From the NCBI RefSeq assembly GCF_029227915.1, contig NC_079875.1, positions 18,655,001 to 18,719,000 of the forward strand: a stretch of 64,000 nucleotides of DNA. Reading direction: 5' to 3'. The translations under genes were made by a program, and so were the position numbers. Shown here piece after piece: positions 24,829 to 38,164 of this stretch. The notes beneath the pieces were generated by a model that was not told the DNA's origin, ran no database searches, and saw nothing but the letters and a program-made list of their open reading frames with translations. Position 1 is the first letter of the stretch. Each line of letters opens with the position of its first letter. The DNA is from Hydractinia symbiolongicarpus (lineage: Eukaryota > Cnidaria > Hydrozoa > Anthoathecata > Hydractiniidae).

Positions 24829-27780
24829 TACGGAGTTCCTAGTGAAATGCTGTGTCCCAATGAAAGATGCTCATTTGAGGAGCCAAAACCGAGTCTCGGA
24901 AAAGTGAACATATTTTTAGCCTGGAAATATTGCCCGTTGACGGCTGGCAAATGGCTGAGAAATTTTAGAAGAATAGTGTACGAAAATATTTTTGTTTATT
25001 TATTGGTTAATTTTTGTTTTTGAATGAATCGCCATCGATCGAGGCATGGTCGAATTTAAGTGGAAACCAATTTCAATAAAAACGCCATCGATTGAATTGA
25101 ATTAAAATTATTTCTATATTTATTACTAGCTTTTTTGTTGGCAAAATATTTTTTCCATATATTTAACTGATTTTTTTTTTAATTTCCCTCTCGACAAGCT
25201 CGACTCCATCATCAAAAAAATGCAAAGCCGTTAAGAAGCACCAAGATCCTATATATATTTCCTAAGTTTGTTTGTAATGTAGAAGAAAGTTAGACGAGTT
25301 GAAAAAGTAAAAAAAAAAGAAATGGTTAGTGCTGCTGTGTTATTTTACCCTCACGTGGATAAAGATTGTGTGTGCATAAATTATGTTGGAAATAGAAAAA
25401 AGCTTGAAAATATTGGAATTAGATTTGAGCATGAAAAAGTTGGTTTTATTATGTAATATATTTGATAACAGCTGTACACGTGTTTATACATCCCATTTAT
25501 GGCGATGGATGGGATATCTCCATATATTGAAAATTTACGGAGAAAAAAAATTAGAGTTAGAAAACCTCTGCCATAGTTTTAAAAGATAGTGATTACTGTG
25601 TGCACTTGGCTAAACGGTTTGATAAAGTTAGCGCAATACTCATAAAGATGTGATAAAGTCAGATGTAAATTCGATCAACCATTTATAAATCAAGGCGGAA
25701 CCATTCCAGTAGCTTTTGTTGAAGACAATAAAATGCGTAGACTTGATGGGAACAATTTTAAAACAATCTCCCATAATGTCATTTTTTAACTGGAAACTTT
25801 TTCTCTGTATCTTAAATCAATCAAGATCGTGGTGGAAAAATTACGGAGTTTCATACCGCGCAGGTCTGGGCGCTAGCGAAGCTCGATAACACAACTATTT
25901 CACAACTATTCTGGTTAGTGCTGCGAAAAGAGGCAAAAATGCAAAATCCTGCCTGATGTTTCTTCAACTAATTTTTTACTTCTTAACGTTTTGCTTTTTA
26001 TTAACACGTTAAAATGGTGTTGCTAACCCTCTTTGTGGTGTATTGACATGGGTGTAAGATGTTGGAATCGAAGAAAACGTAAATTACTGACTTTTATAGA
26101 GAGGCAAAAGAGAAGACATATTGTTGATGTTGGTTTTAGGGGTTAGCTTCCTGTTGCAAGCTACATATACCATACATTTTGTGTTGTGAGGAATAAAGTA
26201 ATGGTTAAAAAGAAACACTGTTCTATCATTATCAGTGCACTTTGGCAAGAAGAAATAAAAATTACAGCTAGCTATAGAAAGACTTAAAGGAAGTTTTTTT
26301 ACAGTAAGCTATAGCTAGCTAGCTTTATATGGATCTGCAAGTTTGACATGAATTAACGTGAAAGAGCATTTAATAACGGATTTATTTGCAAAGTATAGCT
26401 AACTAGCTATATAAAAAAGCACAGATGAAATCGATTGAAAATAAAATACACACTTTAATGACACTTTGACTTTTCGTTAGAAATTATTGTATATAAATAT
26501 TACATAACTAGCAAGGAAGGGATAATAGCATGTTACACTGTATTAATGTGTTCTTAATTTTGGTATAATGCAAGAATAGATTTAGGCAAGGTCCACTTTT
26601 ACAATTTTGAGATAGCTATAGTAACTTTGGTACATTGACATAAGAAAAATTTATGGCTTACGCTCTCGGGGAATATAAAAATTTGTCCCTACAACCGCTT
26701 CGCTAGTACCCAGACCTGAGCTGTATGAAACTCCGTAATATAGCAATTTCACCATATACTTAACGATTTGTTTGTAAACACCAAAGAACTTTTTCTTAAC
26801 GTAAAAGGGTGTGTAATTAGTTTCATTTTTTTTTTTTTTTTACATTAACATGAAAAATTCAGTTCTTAGAAAAATAATTTGTGCAACTGACGAAATTAAT
26901 TTTTCAAACACCAAATGTCAAGAAGATATTAAGCGAAAAATTTTCACAAGATTCAATGAAGAAACATTTCGTTCGTCAAAGACGAAGTAGTGGTACATGC
27001 GACAGTACCCAGCCGCGGATATTTTTGACGTCGCATTCATATTTTCGATTCTCGGTTTTGGTTCTCCAAATGAGCATCTTCCCTTTGCCCAGACTTGCGC
27101 GATAATATTTGTTTTGATTAATAGTTGTACAGGTCTATCCGGCCTAGCCTGCGCGGCTGTCAGGCATGTACCGTGTCACATGCTTGTTTGTTTTCTTTTT
27201 TGTTTCTATCAATAATATAGTTCCTGGTCTCCTACCTCGTTCCCAGGTTGATTTTTCGCTAGCTTCCCTGGGACGAGGTTGTATTGGTCTTCTTTTAAAC
27301 TATTTCTTTTGCGTAAAGACAATTGCTGTAGATGTTATAAACATATGCTAAACATATTGTTAAAAGGCACATGGTTTGAAACTATCGGCTCGTAATAATA
27401 CCAATAATTACATAACATCTTTTTATCAACGTCCAAAAAAATATGTTCTGGCTCCTAACCTCGTGCTCCTCCACTACTTTAATATTGTTTGCCGCACATA
27501 TTTTAAAAGGGGGTGATTTTGTTCGTAAAATGTACGTACTCGTTTCTCAGTTAGATGTGACTGTCATGCAATATTAATTTTTTGGATAACTCTTAGGACA
27601 CTTATTTAATGCAGTACTTTTACTTTTCAAAACTAATTTTGTGTAAATATGTTAAAGTATTTTTAGTCGATTTTTTAAACCGATACACCCTGTTTTTCAC
27701 ATAGCTTTGGTAGACCCCAATGGCAGACCAATGCGCAACCAGGTGAACCAGATGGTCTGGTCTATCTGCCTGCCGCACCA
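24829..27780. other. DMGDH-BHMT divergent intergenic region
   Basis: About 3 kb between two start codons that face away from each other. It should contain both promoters. It also holds the inverted-repeat element at 25840-26739. At 25340-25460 a frame reads protein-like for about 40 codons before stops (including FYPHVDKDCVC), and 25700-25790 does so again; these may be relics of an unidentified mobile gene. Confidence 0.45.
25840..26739. mobile_element. nonautonomous element with 43-bp inverted ends
   Basis: The ends 25840-25882 and 26697-26739 are inverted copies, differing at about six of 43 positions; each starts ATTACGGAGTTTCATAC and contains CAGGTCTGGG and CTAGCGAAGC. The 900-bp interior codes for no transposase. 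I could not fix a target duplication, so it may instead be two facing elements. Confidence 0.5.
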
Positions 27781-27787
27781 TATAAAA
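27781..27787 (+). promoter_or_regulatory. TATA box, BHMT
   Basis: TATAAAA, 50 bp before the ATG at 27837. Confidence 0.6.
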
Positions 27788-27836
27788 ACATAAACCTGGA
27801 CATAATCTTTAAAGAGAGAAGGGTCGTATATACACA

Positions 27837-30800
27837 ATGGGCAAGGTACGTTTCTACTTACTTATCATCAATGGCAATTCTTATTGTCATAAGTCTATCC
27901 GACGTGTAAGCGCGTAGCAAATTCAAAAACAAGTAAAGGAAGTACGTTTTGCTTGCTTCATGTAGTGGTGGCCCTTTTAGCTTTCTTACTGTACAAAGAT
28001 TTCTGCTTTTTCAGAGAGGTTTATTAGAGCGATTAAACAATGGTGAAGTAGTAGTTGGGGATGGAGGTTTCGTTTTTGCATTGGAGAGAAGAGGGTATGT
28101 TAAGGCAGGTCCGTGGACCCCAGAAGCTGTTATTGAAACACCTGATGCAGGTATGTAGCAAGTACCTTTATTTGCCAAGTAGTTGATAGCTAAGCCTGTG
28201 TAAAAATCAACTAAGAGAGAAGAACATTGGAAAAGTTGAATGATTTGAATTTTGATGACTTAACCACTGAGATTTAAGTATATGTTATGCCTCTTTTTTG
28301 AACAGACCAAATGTCACAAAACGGATGTAAGTCACCACTAGCTTTGAAGAGCAACCTCACACTCTTCTGCAACAACATAAGAATCCCAGGAAAATTTCAA
28401 ATTGCAAGCATTATTCTCATTCCTCTTTGTAATCTTTCATTATTGGTCTTATCTATTCTTCATAGATGGATTTCAGCCTCACCTAGCGGCACCACTTTTT
28501 TTCTCCAGAGCCGAAAGAGCTTACTCCTGAAAATTTAAACAAAGAATTTCGTCTATTACGATAAAAACGAAATAATAGTGAACTTGTGTATTCTTTTTAT
28601 TTCTTATTCTTCTTTTCATTTTGATACATATTTATTTTTTGTATGTATATACTTCATTTTATACTTAAGTACCTACATTTTAAGTTGATTATATATTTCT
28701 TTTTAATTTTGGTGTTTTCGCAAAATTAAATCTGCATAAAAAAATCGCAGTCAATTGGAAACGTGGCCTTTTTAAAAAGTAACTTTTTTCTTAAGAACAA
28801 TTTAAAAACTAATTGACAGTAATAATTTCTTTCAGAGATGTGTTACCTTTTTGCGGTTGAGTTTGTCCAGTATATACTTTGGTGTCTGTTTAAAAAGATT
28901 GCAAATATCCAATAACTCCTCATACTATTTTTTAAAATGTTAATATTGCACAGCTATTCACAGAATTAAACTTGTGTGAAAAATTAGAAATTAAGGCTAT
29001 TTGTAAAAGTAAATCATAAAAATTGACATTTCGCAAAATTTAGCATATCTAAAAATTAATCCACTTAAAGTAGTTAGGAGATCATCTCTTATTTACCTTA
29101 AGGAAATTAATTTTCATAGGAACTTATTTTCATTGATTTTTATTTCTGAAATTTCGCGGGCAAAAGGAAATTTATATTTGCGGATTTGGTGTTAAAGGAA
29201 ATTTCGTGGGAACTTATTTTCACAGATAAGGCAAAATTTCCCCGTATTTAGCGTGCATTCAAGTTTTTTTAAAAATATCGAAAAATGAAGAAAATCTCAG
29301 GATTTTATTTTCCCGGATCAGAGGTATATATTTGGACTTTTTGCAGGACCTTATTTTCTCGTTTTTTGTAAAAATCCGTGAAAACCGCGAAAATTGAGTT
29401 GCTTGTTAATTTTTTGTTTAAGCAAATTTGGTGTACTTTAAACATTACAAAAATCTTTGGATCAGCTAATTAGGCAATAGGGTGCAAAACCATGTTAAAA
29501 ACCTTGTTAGAAAACATAAATCACCTAAATAGTCTATCACAGTCTAAGTCGACTATCATAGCCTAATTTGCAGTTATTCCTGACCGCTTTCGACAAATTG
29601 CTGAAAACATATTAGTGTTTAAACACTGGGATGATGTTATAATGCCTAATATGCAATTAATCCTGACTGCTTTTAATGAACTGTCAAATAGATATTAGGC
29701 TTTAAACATTTGGGATGATGTCATAAACCTGGTGAATTGGCTTGTTTTTAGGGAATTTGACCAAGTTCGGTCTTGGGTAGTTCCTTGTAACACATGCAAT
29801 GACTTATGTTACCACTAAATTTTAAAAGGCCTCAAAGTTATAAGTGCATTGTAATGGGTTTATTGATTTTCAATTTCACAATCTGTGAAAATGTTAGCAA
29901 TATGCACAAGCATATTAATCTTTCTTAATAAGCAGGCCTGGACATTTTTAAACATATGGAAAATAAACCATATCAAATTTATTTTGCTTAAATCTCTTTT
30001 AAATATTACGGAAACCATCAAATCCTAAACTTGCATATAAGCTGTGCACAGAAACAACAACAGAAAACAAATTATTTGTATATAATAGACAAGATTCTGT
30101 TGTTTGGAGATTTAAATTCTTAAGGGACAAAATTTTGCAAGTACTTCAGTAACTCTATGAGATAGTATTATTGTAAATGAAAAGTTAAAAGTTTTCAAAG
30201 CATAAAATTACAAATAGGCTTAGGACAACTTTGTTGTAAGATCCTGCACACATTACTATGTGGCAAAGATAATGTTACAAACTGCATAGAAAAAATAATC
30301 CTTCATGCACCATTATTAGGTTGTGGTGATAATTTTTTCAATCTATACCAAAAAGCAGGTTTGCTAGAGAAGCAGCAATATTAGATGGGTGGAAATAATA
30401 GAGTAAGTATGGTATAATTGCCAGAGAGGGGCTGTAAATAGGAAACTATTGTTAAAAATACATTGATGGTACTAAGTTACTGGTGGTACAAAAGCTACTT
30501 GTTTTAGACTTTTCACAGATTTAGCCAATATTGGGAAAATGTACATGTGAAATAATTAAGATCCCATTTGCAAAAATATACTTAACCAAATTTCAGTGAA
30601 AAAATGCAATTTCATTAACACAAAAGAGAAAATGGAAAGTTCATTGAGGCCACCATGTCAATGCGACCTTCAATATTTAAATAAAACTTTGCAACAGCAG
30701 CAATTTTATGAGCATCTAACATTCTTTAATTTGGTGAAATTTCTTGACCTTTTTTAGTTCGTCAACTTCATCGTGAATTTTTAAGAGCAGGATCAAATGT

Positions 30801-32789
30801 GATGCAGACCTTTACATTTTATGCAAGTGAAGATAAATTAGAAAACAGAGGCAACCTAGCAGCAAAAAAACATGGTGTAAGTTTACCCTATTGATGCAAT
30901 TTTACAAAGTTATCATCGAAAATGCATTAGCCCACTTTGTTTTAAATTTATCAGTTTTTTATGTTAAATTATTTACCTGCGCATTTTAACATAAATTATA
31001 TTTTTAAAATCTTTATGTAAGAAGTGTTTGTTGACAATGAGCTGCATTTAAGAGATCTCACTTCACACCATGTTCTGGATAATTTTAGAAGTTTGCTAAA
31101 TAATAAAAAAAACTAAAAAGTTATTTTTCTTTGCCATCACAATTTTTTTCATTCTGTCTCTAAATTAAATTCATGTTAAATATTTATTTTTCTCCTGTCT
31201 TCTTTTTTTTACCTCTAAAGTAGTTCTCAAGGATCTGTTATTTTAATTTGTTTTCAGGTTGGTGCTATTAACCGTGCTGCTTGTAAATTAGCAAGAGAAG
31301 TGGCTGATGAGGGTGATGCCCTGGTAGCAGGTGGTGTGTGCCAGACACCAGCTTATCTGAGTGGGAAGGGGAAAGAAGCTGTACAAGCACAGCTACGAAA
31401 ACAATTGGAAGTATTTGTTAGTGAAAACGTCGATTTTCTTATTGCAGAGGTAAGCAATATCATTTTATGACACCACTTTTACATTTTTGACAATTTAAAT
31501 ACTCTTAGTTTTTTCATGAAGTTGAGTTTGCACTGCATTCCTTTCACAGCAAAACTGAGATTTGAATAATAAAAAATATGAATACTACAGTGAATCTACA
31601 CCTGAAAACCAATTGAATGTGAAACCATCTTCCGATTTATTAGGACTCTTGTTTATAATTATTTTGACTTAGAGCAACACCTTTTGAAAACCAGAGTCTT
31701 TGAGAACCAGGTGTATTCTTAATTGTGTTAAGCATGCCTTTTGTTTAGTACTATGAACACATCGAGGAAATGGAATGGGCTATAGAAACTCTTAAAGAAT
31801 CTGGAAAACCTATATGTGCAAACATGTGCATTGGTCCAGAAGGTGACATGCATGGTATTAGCGCTGGAGAATGTGCTGTAAGAATGGCAAAGGCTGGAGC
31901 TGATGTTGTTGGAGTAAACTGTCATTTTGGTCCTTTTGTTTCATTAAAGTGCATGGAAATAATGAAAAATTCTTTGAACGAGGCTGGATTAAAAGTTCAT
32001 TTGATGTGTCAACCATTGGGTTACTGCACCCCTGATGCTAAAAAACAAGGATTCATTGATTTAAAAGAGTTTCCCTTTGGTTAGTAATTTTTCAGGCTTC
32101 TGTTCTGTGTGGTACTTATCACAAGAATTTTTTTAAATTTTATTTGTGTTGTAAACAAGAAAAGCTACTACAAAATATAATATATATATTAGCTTTGGAA
32201 CCACGTGTTTGCACTCGATGGGACATGCATCGTTATGCTAGAGAAGCCTATAAGTTGGGTGTTCGTTTTATTGGCGGGTGTTGTGGATTTGAATCATATC
32301 ACATTCGTGCAGTCTGTGAAGAGGTATGTTTTTTCAAAAGATTTTCCTAACCACGAAAATATTTGAAATTATAACCTTTGTAACTTGGTACTGTTTAGTT
32401 ACACGAAGAAAGAGGCTTTTTACCAGAAGGTTCACAAAAGCATGATCTATGGGGGAGAGGCTTGCTACAACATACTAAGCCTTGGGTAAGAGCAAGGTGA
32501 GAAACAATTTATAATTTAAGTTTTACAGGCTGTTGTCTCAGAAGGAGGGTCTTTGCTTCTATTCGCATTCTTTCGAAGTTCGTAACCAACCAATCTACCT
32601 ATCCACATAAGTTTCATGATTTTTAGAGCACGTAAGGAGTATTGGCAAAACATTAAGCCAGCTAGTGGTCGGCCATATTGTGCTGCAATGTCTGAGCCAG
32701 ACCAGTGGGGCGTAACTGCAGGTAATGAGCTGTTGCAACAGAAAAAAGAAGCTACTACAGACGAAGAATTAAAAAAGTTAATTCGCTAA
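27837..32789 (+). CDS. BHMT: betaine-homocysteine S-methyltransferase
   Basis: Eight exons: 27837-27845 (only MGK), 28015-28150, 30758-30876, 31258-31449, 31749-32079, 32194-32323, 32399-32496 and 32627-32789, about 392 codons against 406 in human BHMT. The protein has the (beta-alpha)8 homocysteine methyltransferase fold signs: [12 protein letters not shown] near the N-terminus, [16 protein letters not shown], and the zinc ligands Cys in GVNCHF and the Cys pair in GGCCGF. WVRARARKEYW and the C-terminal dimerisation part are also present. It transfers a methyl group from betaine to homocysteine, giving methionine and dimethylglycine. Intron 2 is about 2.6 kb. AATAAA overlaps the stop codon (32788-32793) and occurs again at 33033-33038. 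The gene diverges from DMGDH, which uses its product. Confidence 0.95.
29755..29858. repeat. foldback-family fragment in BHMT intron 2
   Basis: A short degenerate copy ending AAGTTATAAGTGCATTGTAA, like the termini of the family at 55569-56279. Upstream, 29100-29250 contains repeated AAATTTCG(C/T)GGG units that recur at 59030-59110 and look like another dispersed repeat. Confidence 0.45.
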
Positions 32790-33132
32790 TAAAGAATACG
32801 AACTTAATGAAAAACAATTTTCCACTCCAATCCATTGTAGAATATAAATTTATAATTTTTTGTTATTGTGTTGTATATATATATATCTGAAACATATTAC
32901 GTTTACCAAGTTTCTTAGGATGTTAGTTACGGTAAACATGGGTTGTCCACACTACATATGCGTTGCCGTGGAATCATCCTGTATTCTCAAACGATTTTGT
33001 CTTAAAAATTTAAGTGTCCTGCAAAAGCATGGAATAAAGACATTAAATTTCTGTGGTCACTTTATTACCGCTTAACTAAACAACTGTCTGAGACATCAGT
33101 CCAGTCCTCACACTGATGTTAACAGAAAGTAT

Positions 33133-33460
33133 GGGAGCGTTCACATATTATGTAATCAAGTAGGGGGTGGGGGCATCGAAATTGCTTACGCTTGATTATG
33201 GAGGAGGGGGGGAGGGGTCAGGTGGTTCGATGACATAAGCAAATCAAAAAAAATTAACAGCATATTTAATCATGAGTGTGAAAAATATCAACTATCTAAA
33301 GCGTTTGTATTCGCCATATTCTATATCTTGCATGTAAAATATAAAAGTAAAATATAAAACTGTAAATATTTAAAACTTTTGTAGGGTCTGGTACTGATTA
33401 CATGGGGTGGGGGAGTAGAAAATAGGCAATAAATTGATTACGTAATGTGTGAACTCCCCC
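33133..33460. mobile_element. short MITE-like element
   Basis: The left end GGGAGCGTTCACATATTATG and the right end, read inverted, GGGGGAGTTCACACATTACG match over about 28 bp (both run on through TAATCAA), with TAT next to both ends as a possible target duplication. 328 bp, no coding capacity. Confidence 0.55.
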
Positions 33461-34317
33461 TATCAGTCTGGCCTGGTCCTCTGCATTTCTAGTAAAAAAA
33501 TAAAACTGCAATGTTATGTTCTCGTTATAAATAAGTACAATTAAAACTATTGGTGACGTCAGTACAGTCCTGTCTACAATTTCTTTCTTCGGCCGATTTC
33601 TGAAGGTGATTGCTTAACGTCACAAATTTATCAATCGGAGCTAGTTTGGCGATCTGTTTATCGATCCTGCGTACAACAGAGGTCCGTGAAATTGCATCAT
33701 AGAAATGCTGTTACGAGCCATAATAATTGACGTGGTATGTTTGAGACTTAATGAAATGTTTATTTTGTGTGCTAGTTTCGAGAACAACAGTTCAAATGAT
33801 TATGCACAATATGCACTGGAAGTGATTTTGTGAAAGCAAAGTAAAACAAAAACAGTCTTGAAGTTTTTATTACTTTATATGTTTTCGCATGTCAATTTCT
33901 TGAAAAATTGTATTTCTACAAGGATGTTTTTCTACTGGGATTTAGCTTGTCTTCTTCATCTCTCGACATTGCAATAAATTTGAATCAGTCTGAGAAGAAG
34001 AAGAAATGAGTGAATCTTCCTCCATCGCCTTACAAATCCTGTTAAACAATGTACGCAGTGTGATGTCACAAATTAACAAAATATGTATGAATCAAGTTGG
34101 TTTTTGTTTGATAATGGCGGCGATCGTTAATGTAAATTGAACACAAAAAATAAAAAATAAAAAATTTTTTATGCCATGTTTTCGTGATATGTAAGAATGT
34201 TTTAATTATAAAAAAGCATATGAGTAGGTTTTTTCGTTAGTTCTCCTTTAAAAAAGCAGGGTCACAAAAGCAGGACAGACATCCGAAGCGTGAGAGGACA
34301 GACAAGAGAGACAGGTA

Positions 34318-34812
34318 TCCTGTCTAAGTGCTACAGAGAATTTTGCTTTCAGAAGAATGACCTGTATAGACTTAAACAAGCTTTACAAATTACAATAATG
34401 TGAGGGCAATTGGTATAGAAGTTCTTTGCATTTTACTTTGCAGATTATATTAATCACTTTGCTAACCTAAATCCAAAATTTGGTAGGTCTAAGAATTTTT
34501 TATAGCTGATTTAGATTGTTTGACAACCCGTGGTTGAGGTCTCAAAAGCTACGAATTTTTGCAAACGCTGTGCAGGTACTCCACTAGAATGTGTTTAGGG
34601 CTGTATTGATGGCACCATAAAAAGCTGTTGTCGACCATATCATAATCAGAGGATAATTTATAATGGTCACAAACGATACCATAGATTAAAGTTTCAATCA
34701 GTCACAGAATGAGATGATTGCACACTTATTTGGTCCTATAGAAGGGAAACGACATTACTGTGCCATGCTCGCATGCTCTGGCCTTCTACCACAATTGCAA
34801 CAGTTTTTGTAA
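34318..34812 (+). pseudogene. PIF/Harbinger transposase relic
   Basis: Translated pieces in shifting frames match the order of Harbinger DDE transposases: CYREFCFQKNDLYRLKQAL at 34328, CIDGTIKSCCRP with the first catalytic Asp near 34600, YNGHKRYHRLKFQSV next, and IAHLFGPIEGKRHYCAML near 34715-34770. Several stops and frameshifts break it, so it is inactive. It does not show as a long open frame. Confidence 0.75.
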
Positions 34813-35180
34813 GATCAAAATAGTAATAGGGATTAAGGATGTTCATAAAAAGTACTTTTCAGGCTCAATATTTGCTTAGGTTGTGCTTAATGGCAAAAAG
34901 ATTTATTGGAATCTGCTTATAAAAGCCAATTGATCAGGCTCAAAATATGCTTACTTCAAAAAAAATATTGCATTTGATGAATTTTAAACATCAGTAATTA
35001 CATACATTACTTAAATCTAACTACATGCTGGTTAATTCAGCCATACAGAATAACAAAAAACTGATCAGGAAACAAAAAACATAATAACGTTTTCTTAGGC
35101 TTCACATAATGCTTAGCATATGCTGAAAAGATGTAATGCACTACATGAATAATCATAATGACTCATCATACTCAAATGAT

Positions 35181-35426
35181 GTTCACAAGATTTTTACGTA
35201 TACATTGCATGATTAATCATATCTAACTTTTTGCGAGAAGTAAAATAGAAATGGTTCACAAGATTTTTACGTATACATTGCATGATTAATCATATCTAAC
35301 TATTTGTGAGAAGTAAAATAGAAATGGTTCACAAGATTTTTACGTATACATTGAATGATTAATCATATCTAACTATTTGTGAGAAGTAAAATAGAAATGG
35401 TTCACAAGACTTTTACGTATACGATG
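35181..35426. repeat. 73-bp tandem repeat, about 3.4 copies
   Basis: Copies start at 35181, 35254, 35327 and 35400 with GTTCACAAGA(T/C)TTTTACGTA. Copies differ by only a few bases, so the array is recent. Confidence 0.9.
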
Positions 35427-37676
35427 GTTATTGCAGCTTGTAGCAAAAAATTAAATAAAAATAGATCGGAGCGACGAAAGCAACGAAAAGAAAAACCTTT
35501 GACTGGGTAAACCTTTGACTGCAAAGACGACAAAGCCATGGATTTTATGTTTTGAATGAGTTACACTTAGAAGAAGAAGGGATGTACAAAAATTCTTTGA
35601 GAATGGACGCAAAAAATTTTGGTGAAATTCTAAACTTTGTATTGTTAAAAAAATGCCCATTTGAGAGAGGTAATAATTCATGAAAAAAAAATACACGCGG
35701 CTACACACTCTACTTGCAAAAGATAATTTATAAAAGCGTGTTCACTTTTGGCTTTGCTTATTTGCTGGGTTTGGTTTTCTAAATTCTGATTGACTGATTA
35801 ACCATAGAAAGTTAACCATGTGAGACTTTTTAAAAGTCATGTATGAGTATGTTTTATCTTTTGGGTAGGATATCTTTTAACACGGTGACGGCGATATTAA
35901 CATACAAGATGCACTAGGTAGGTTGTGTTGTCACTAAAAAAATTGAATTGATCATGCCAGTAACATGGATGTGTAGAAATATTTTTTGTCATTTTCTTTC
36001 TATCTCACTCTCATGGTTTTTTATCTTTTAAGGTCATCTGGCTACGTCTCGTGAGGCTGGAAGTTTACATGTATATATAGACAAGAATTCTATCTAACTG
36101 CATGGGAGACGTGATATAAAATAAAAATCAATTTGAACACGAAGTTGTCATTATTATTTTTTAAATTTTTAGATTAAAAAAAATAAGAAGTTAAAAACAT
36201 GTTTTTATTTACAACGAATGGAAATTCCGATTTCTAATCTTTTGTGTTGTTAAATTGGTTCCAGGAATGTTGGAAAGTCGTTGCATGCAGCGCTATTGCA
36301 ACCCGGAACCCGCTAAACCCACCGTACTTATTTTTTTTTCAGAGACACAACTTCAACTTAAAAATTTCCTGAAGTTTAGATTTTTTTTTTTTTTTTTTTC
36401 GCACCTGTTTTAGCCTTATTTGTTCTTACGTTGTTGCACAACTTCGGAAAGCAGTCCTAACTTGTCTCATTTATGAAACTTCAAATATTGTGTTCAAGCG
36501 CAATATGAATATTATTTCGCAGATGTATGTTAGAAAATATCCGTAGCTTGAATAAGAATTGCAAAAGAATTCAGATTCTAAATTGTTCTTATTTTGTGAC
36601 AAAATTCAGACTCAGGTTGTTAGTTGTAAAAATATATTTTCTTTCCTATTTTTCGGCAACTGTATGCAGCTGTTCTTCTTACGAAAAATAGCGCGTAGTC
36701 CTTTCATATTTTCTAGAAAGTCCTGAAAAACGCATCGGAACAGGTGATTTAAATTGTCCAATCACCTGAAATATTGCGTTTTATTCCACGGATGTAGTCT
36801 TCTGTTTTCCCGAATGTGTTACGGCTTTGCAAAACAGTGATAAACTGGCTTGCCTTTAGACGGGTCGATGCGTTCGCAGTTTGGATGCCCCATCTATTGA
36901 CAGGCCTAAATTGGTCATAAGTTGGTACAGGACCAACTATTGCCAAAGGAATCCCGCGCTTTTAAAAGCCGTTTCATCCGACGGGACAAAACTCTACTGT
37001 ACACCACAAAGTACCCAACAAATGACACGCACTGTTTTTTATTTAAAGAATATTGAAGACAGGCCAGGTTCAGCTGTAGATAAATGCCGTATTTATAGGA
37101 GAGAACTGCAGGGGACAAAAAATGTCTGGAGGTAGGGAATAAATCATGAATTCTCACAATAGAATCTATTGCAAATATAGCTAAACTAATGAAAAACACA
37201 AATACCATGTCGGAAATTCTACTTTTTTTCAAAATTAAACCAACACAGACATAAATTAGCAAATAATTTGATAAATAGGGTATTTGTAGCTCAGTAAGTA
37301 ATCTTAGGTGTGAAAGAATTTTAAAAAGGTTACTGTAGCTTAAACAGAAATTTTAACCCTCCTGGAAATAATTGAAAGGGTGTATCGCTCAGAATTGGTG
37401 AGACTGATCACATAATATATAAATTAAAAAATAACATTTCTTTAAATACATATATTAAAAAATATTTCAATAGTGGCGGCCCCCAAAGACCAGCCAAAGC
37501 GATCCTGCCTCGAATTATGTAATAGGTCAAGTTACAATAATTCCATTGAAGATTATCTTGAAACGTAAATATGAATAGCTGTAAAAATAGGCAGCTAGCT
37601 GGATGGCAGCTCAATATATAAAATTACACTGAGCACGGAATGTTTTATCTTAATATCTGAGTTAAAATTATTTAGC

Positions 37677-37905
37677 TAGTCATTATGCACACAACAATCC
37701 AGTTAAACACATCTTTAATCATGCAACAAGCAACTCTTTCTAAAATGCATTTGCCATGGATCTTGTCAGCCTGTGTTACGAATAGAAATCAACGATCTGG
37801 TCTTGCACCAAGAGTTGCCAAGTAGTGTTATTTTTGCTACCCACAAAAAATTTGAAATGCATGATTCGATTTAAACTCAACTAGCTATGTACAACAATAC
37901 GCCAT
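37677..37905 (+). repeat. dispersed repeat, copy 2
   Basis: Partner of 17286-17530 in the same orientation, sharing ATTATGCACA, AATCATGCAACAAGCAA, TTGTCAG and AGAGTTGCCAAGTA blocks. Confidence 0.55.
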
Positions 37906-38164
37906 ACAATTTGCATCAATTCCACTTTATTGAAGTTAGTTGATGTTAAATACATGGTCTTCATGTATGCAATTCTTAATTTTTTTTTTAACGATGAATG
38001 TTTGAGATAGAGAAAGTTCGAGATAAAAAAGGAAAATACCCTTGCAGACCACAAAGGAACCGAGACTTTAGTTCAAGATAGAGAGAAGTCCGAGATAAAA
38101 AGTAGTCGAGATATAGAGATTCCATTGTATATTTCTGGGTATCTCTTATAATAATGCGAGGAGT

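Larger units (their letters stand above)
32790..38164. other. intergenic region, BHMT to Polinton
   Basis: About 5.4 kb without a host gene. Repeats are listed separately. Just left of the Polinton, 37990-38130 holds repeated GAGATA(G/A)A units ending ATAGAGATTCCATTGTA, which looks like one end of another pogo-type MITE. The frames at 36749-37135 are unidentified; CAGGTGATT and AATCACCTG near 36740-36770 form a 9-bp inverted repeat. Confidence 0.5.

Noticed and set aside
36749-37135. Opposed frames of 65-84 codons
   Set aside because: No motif, no splice support and mutual overlap; treated as chance frames.
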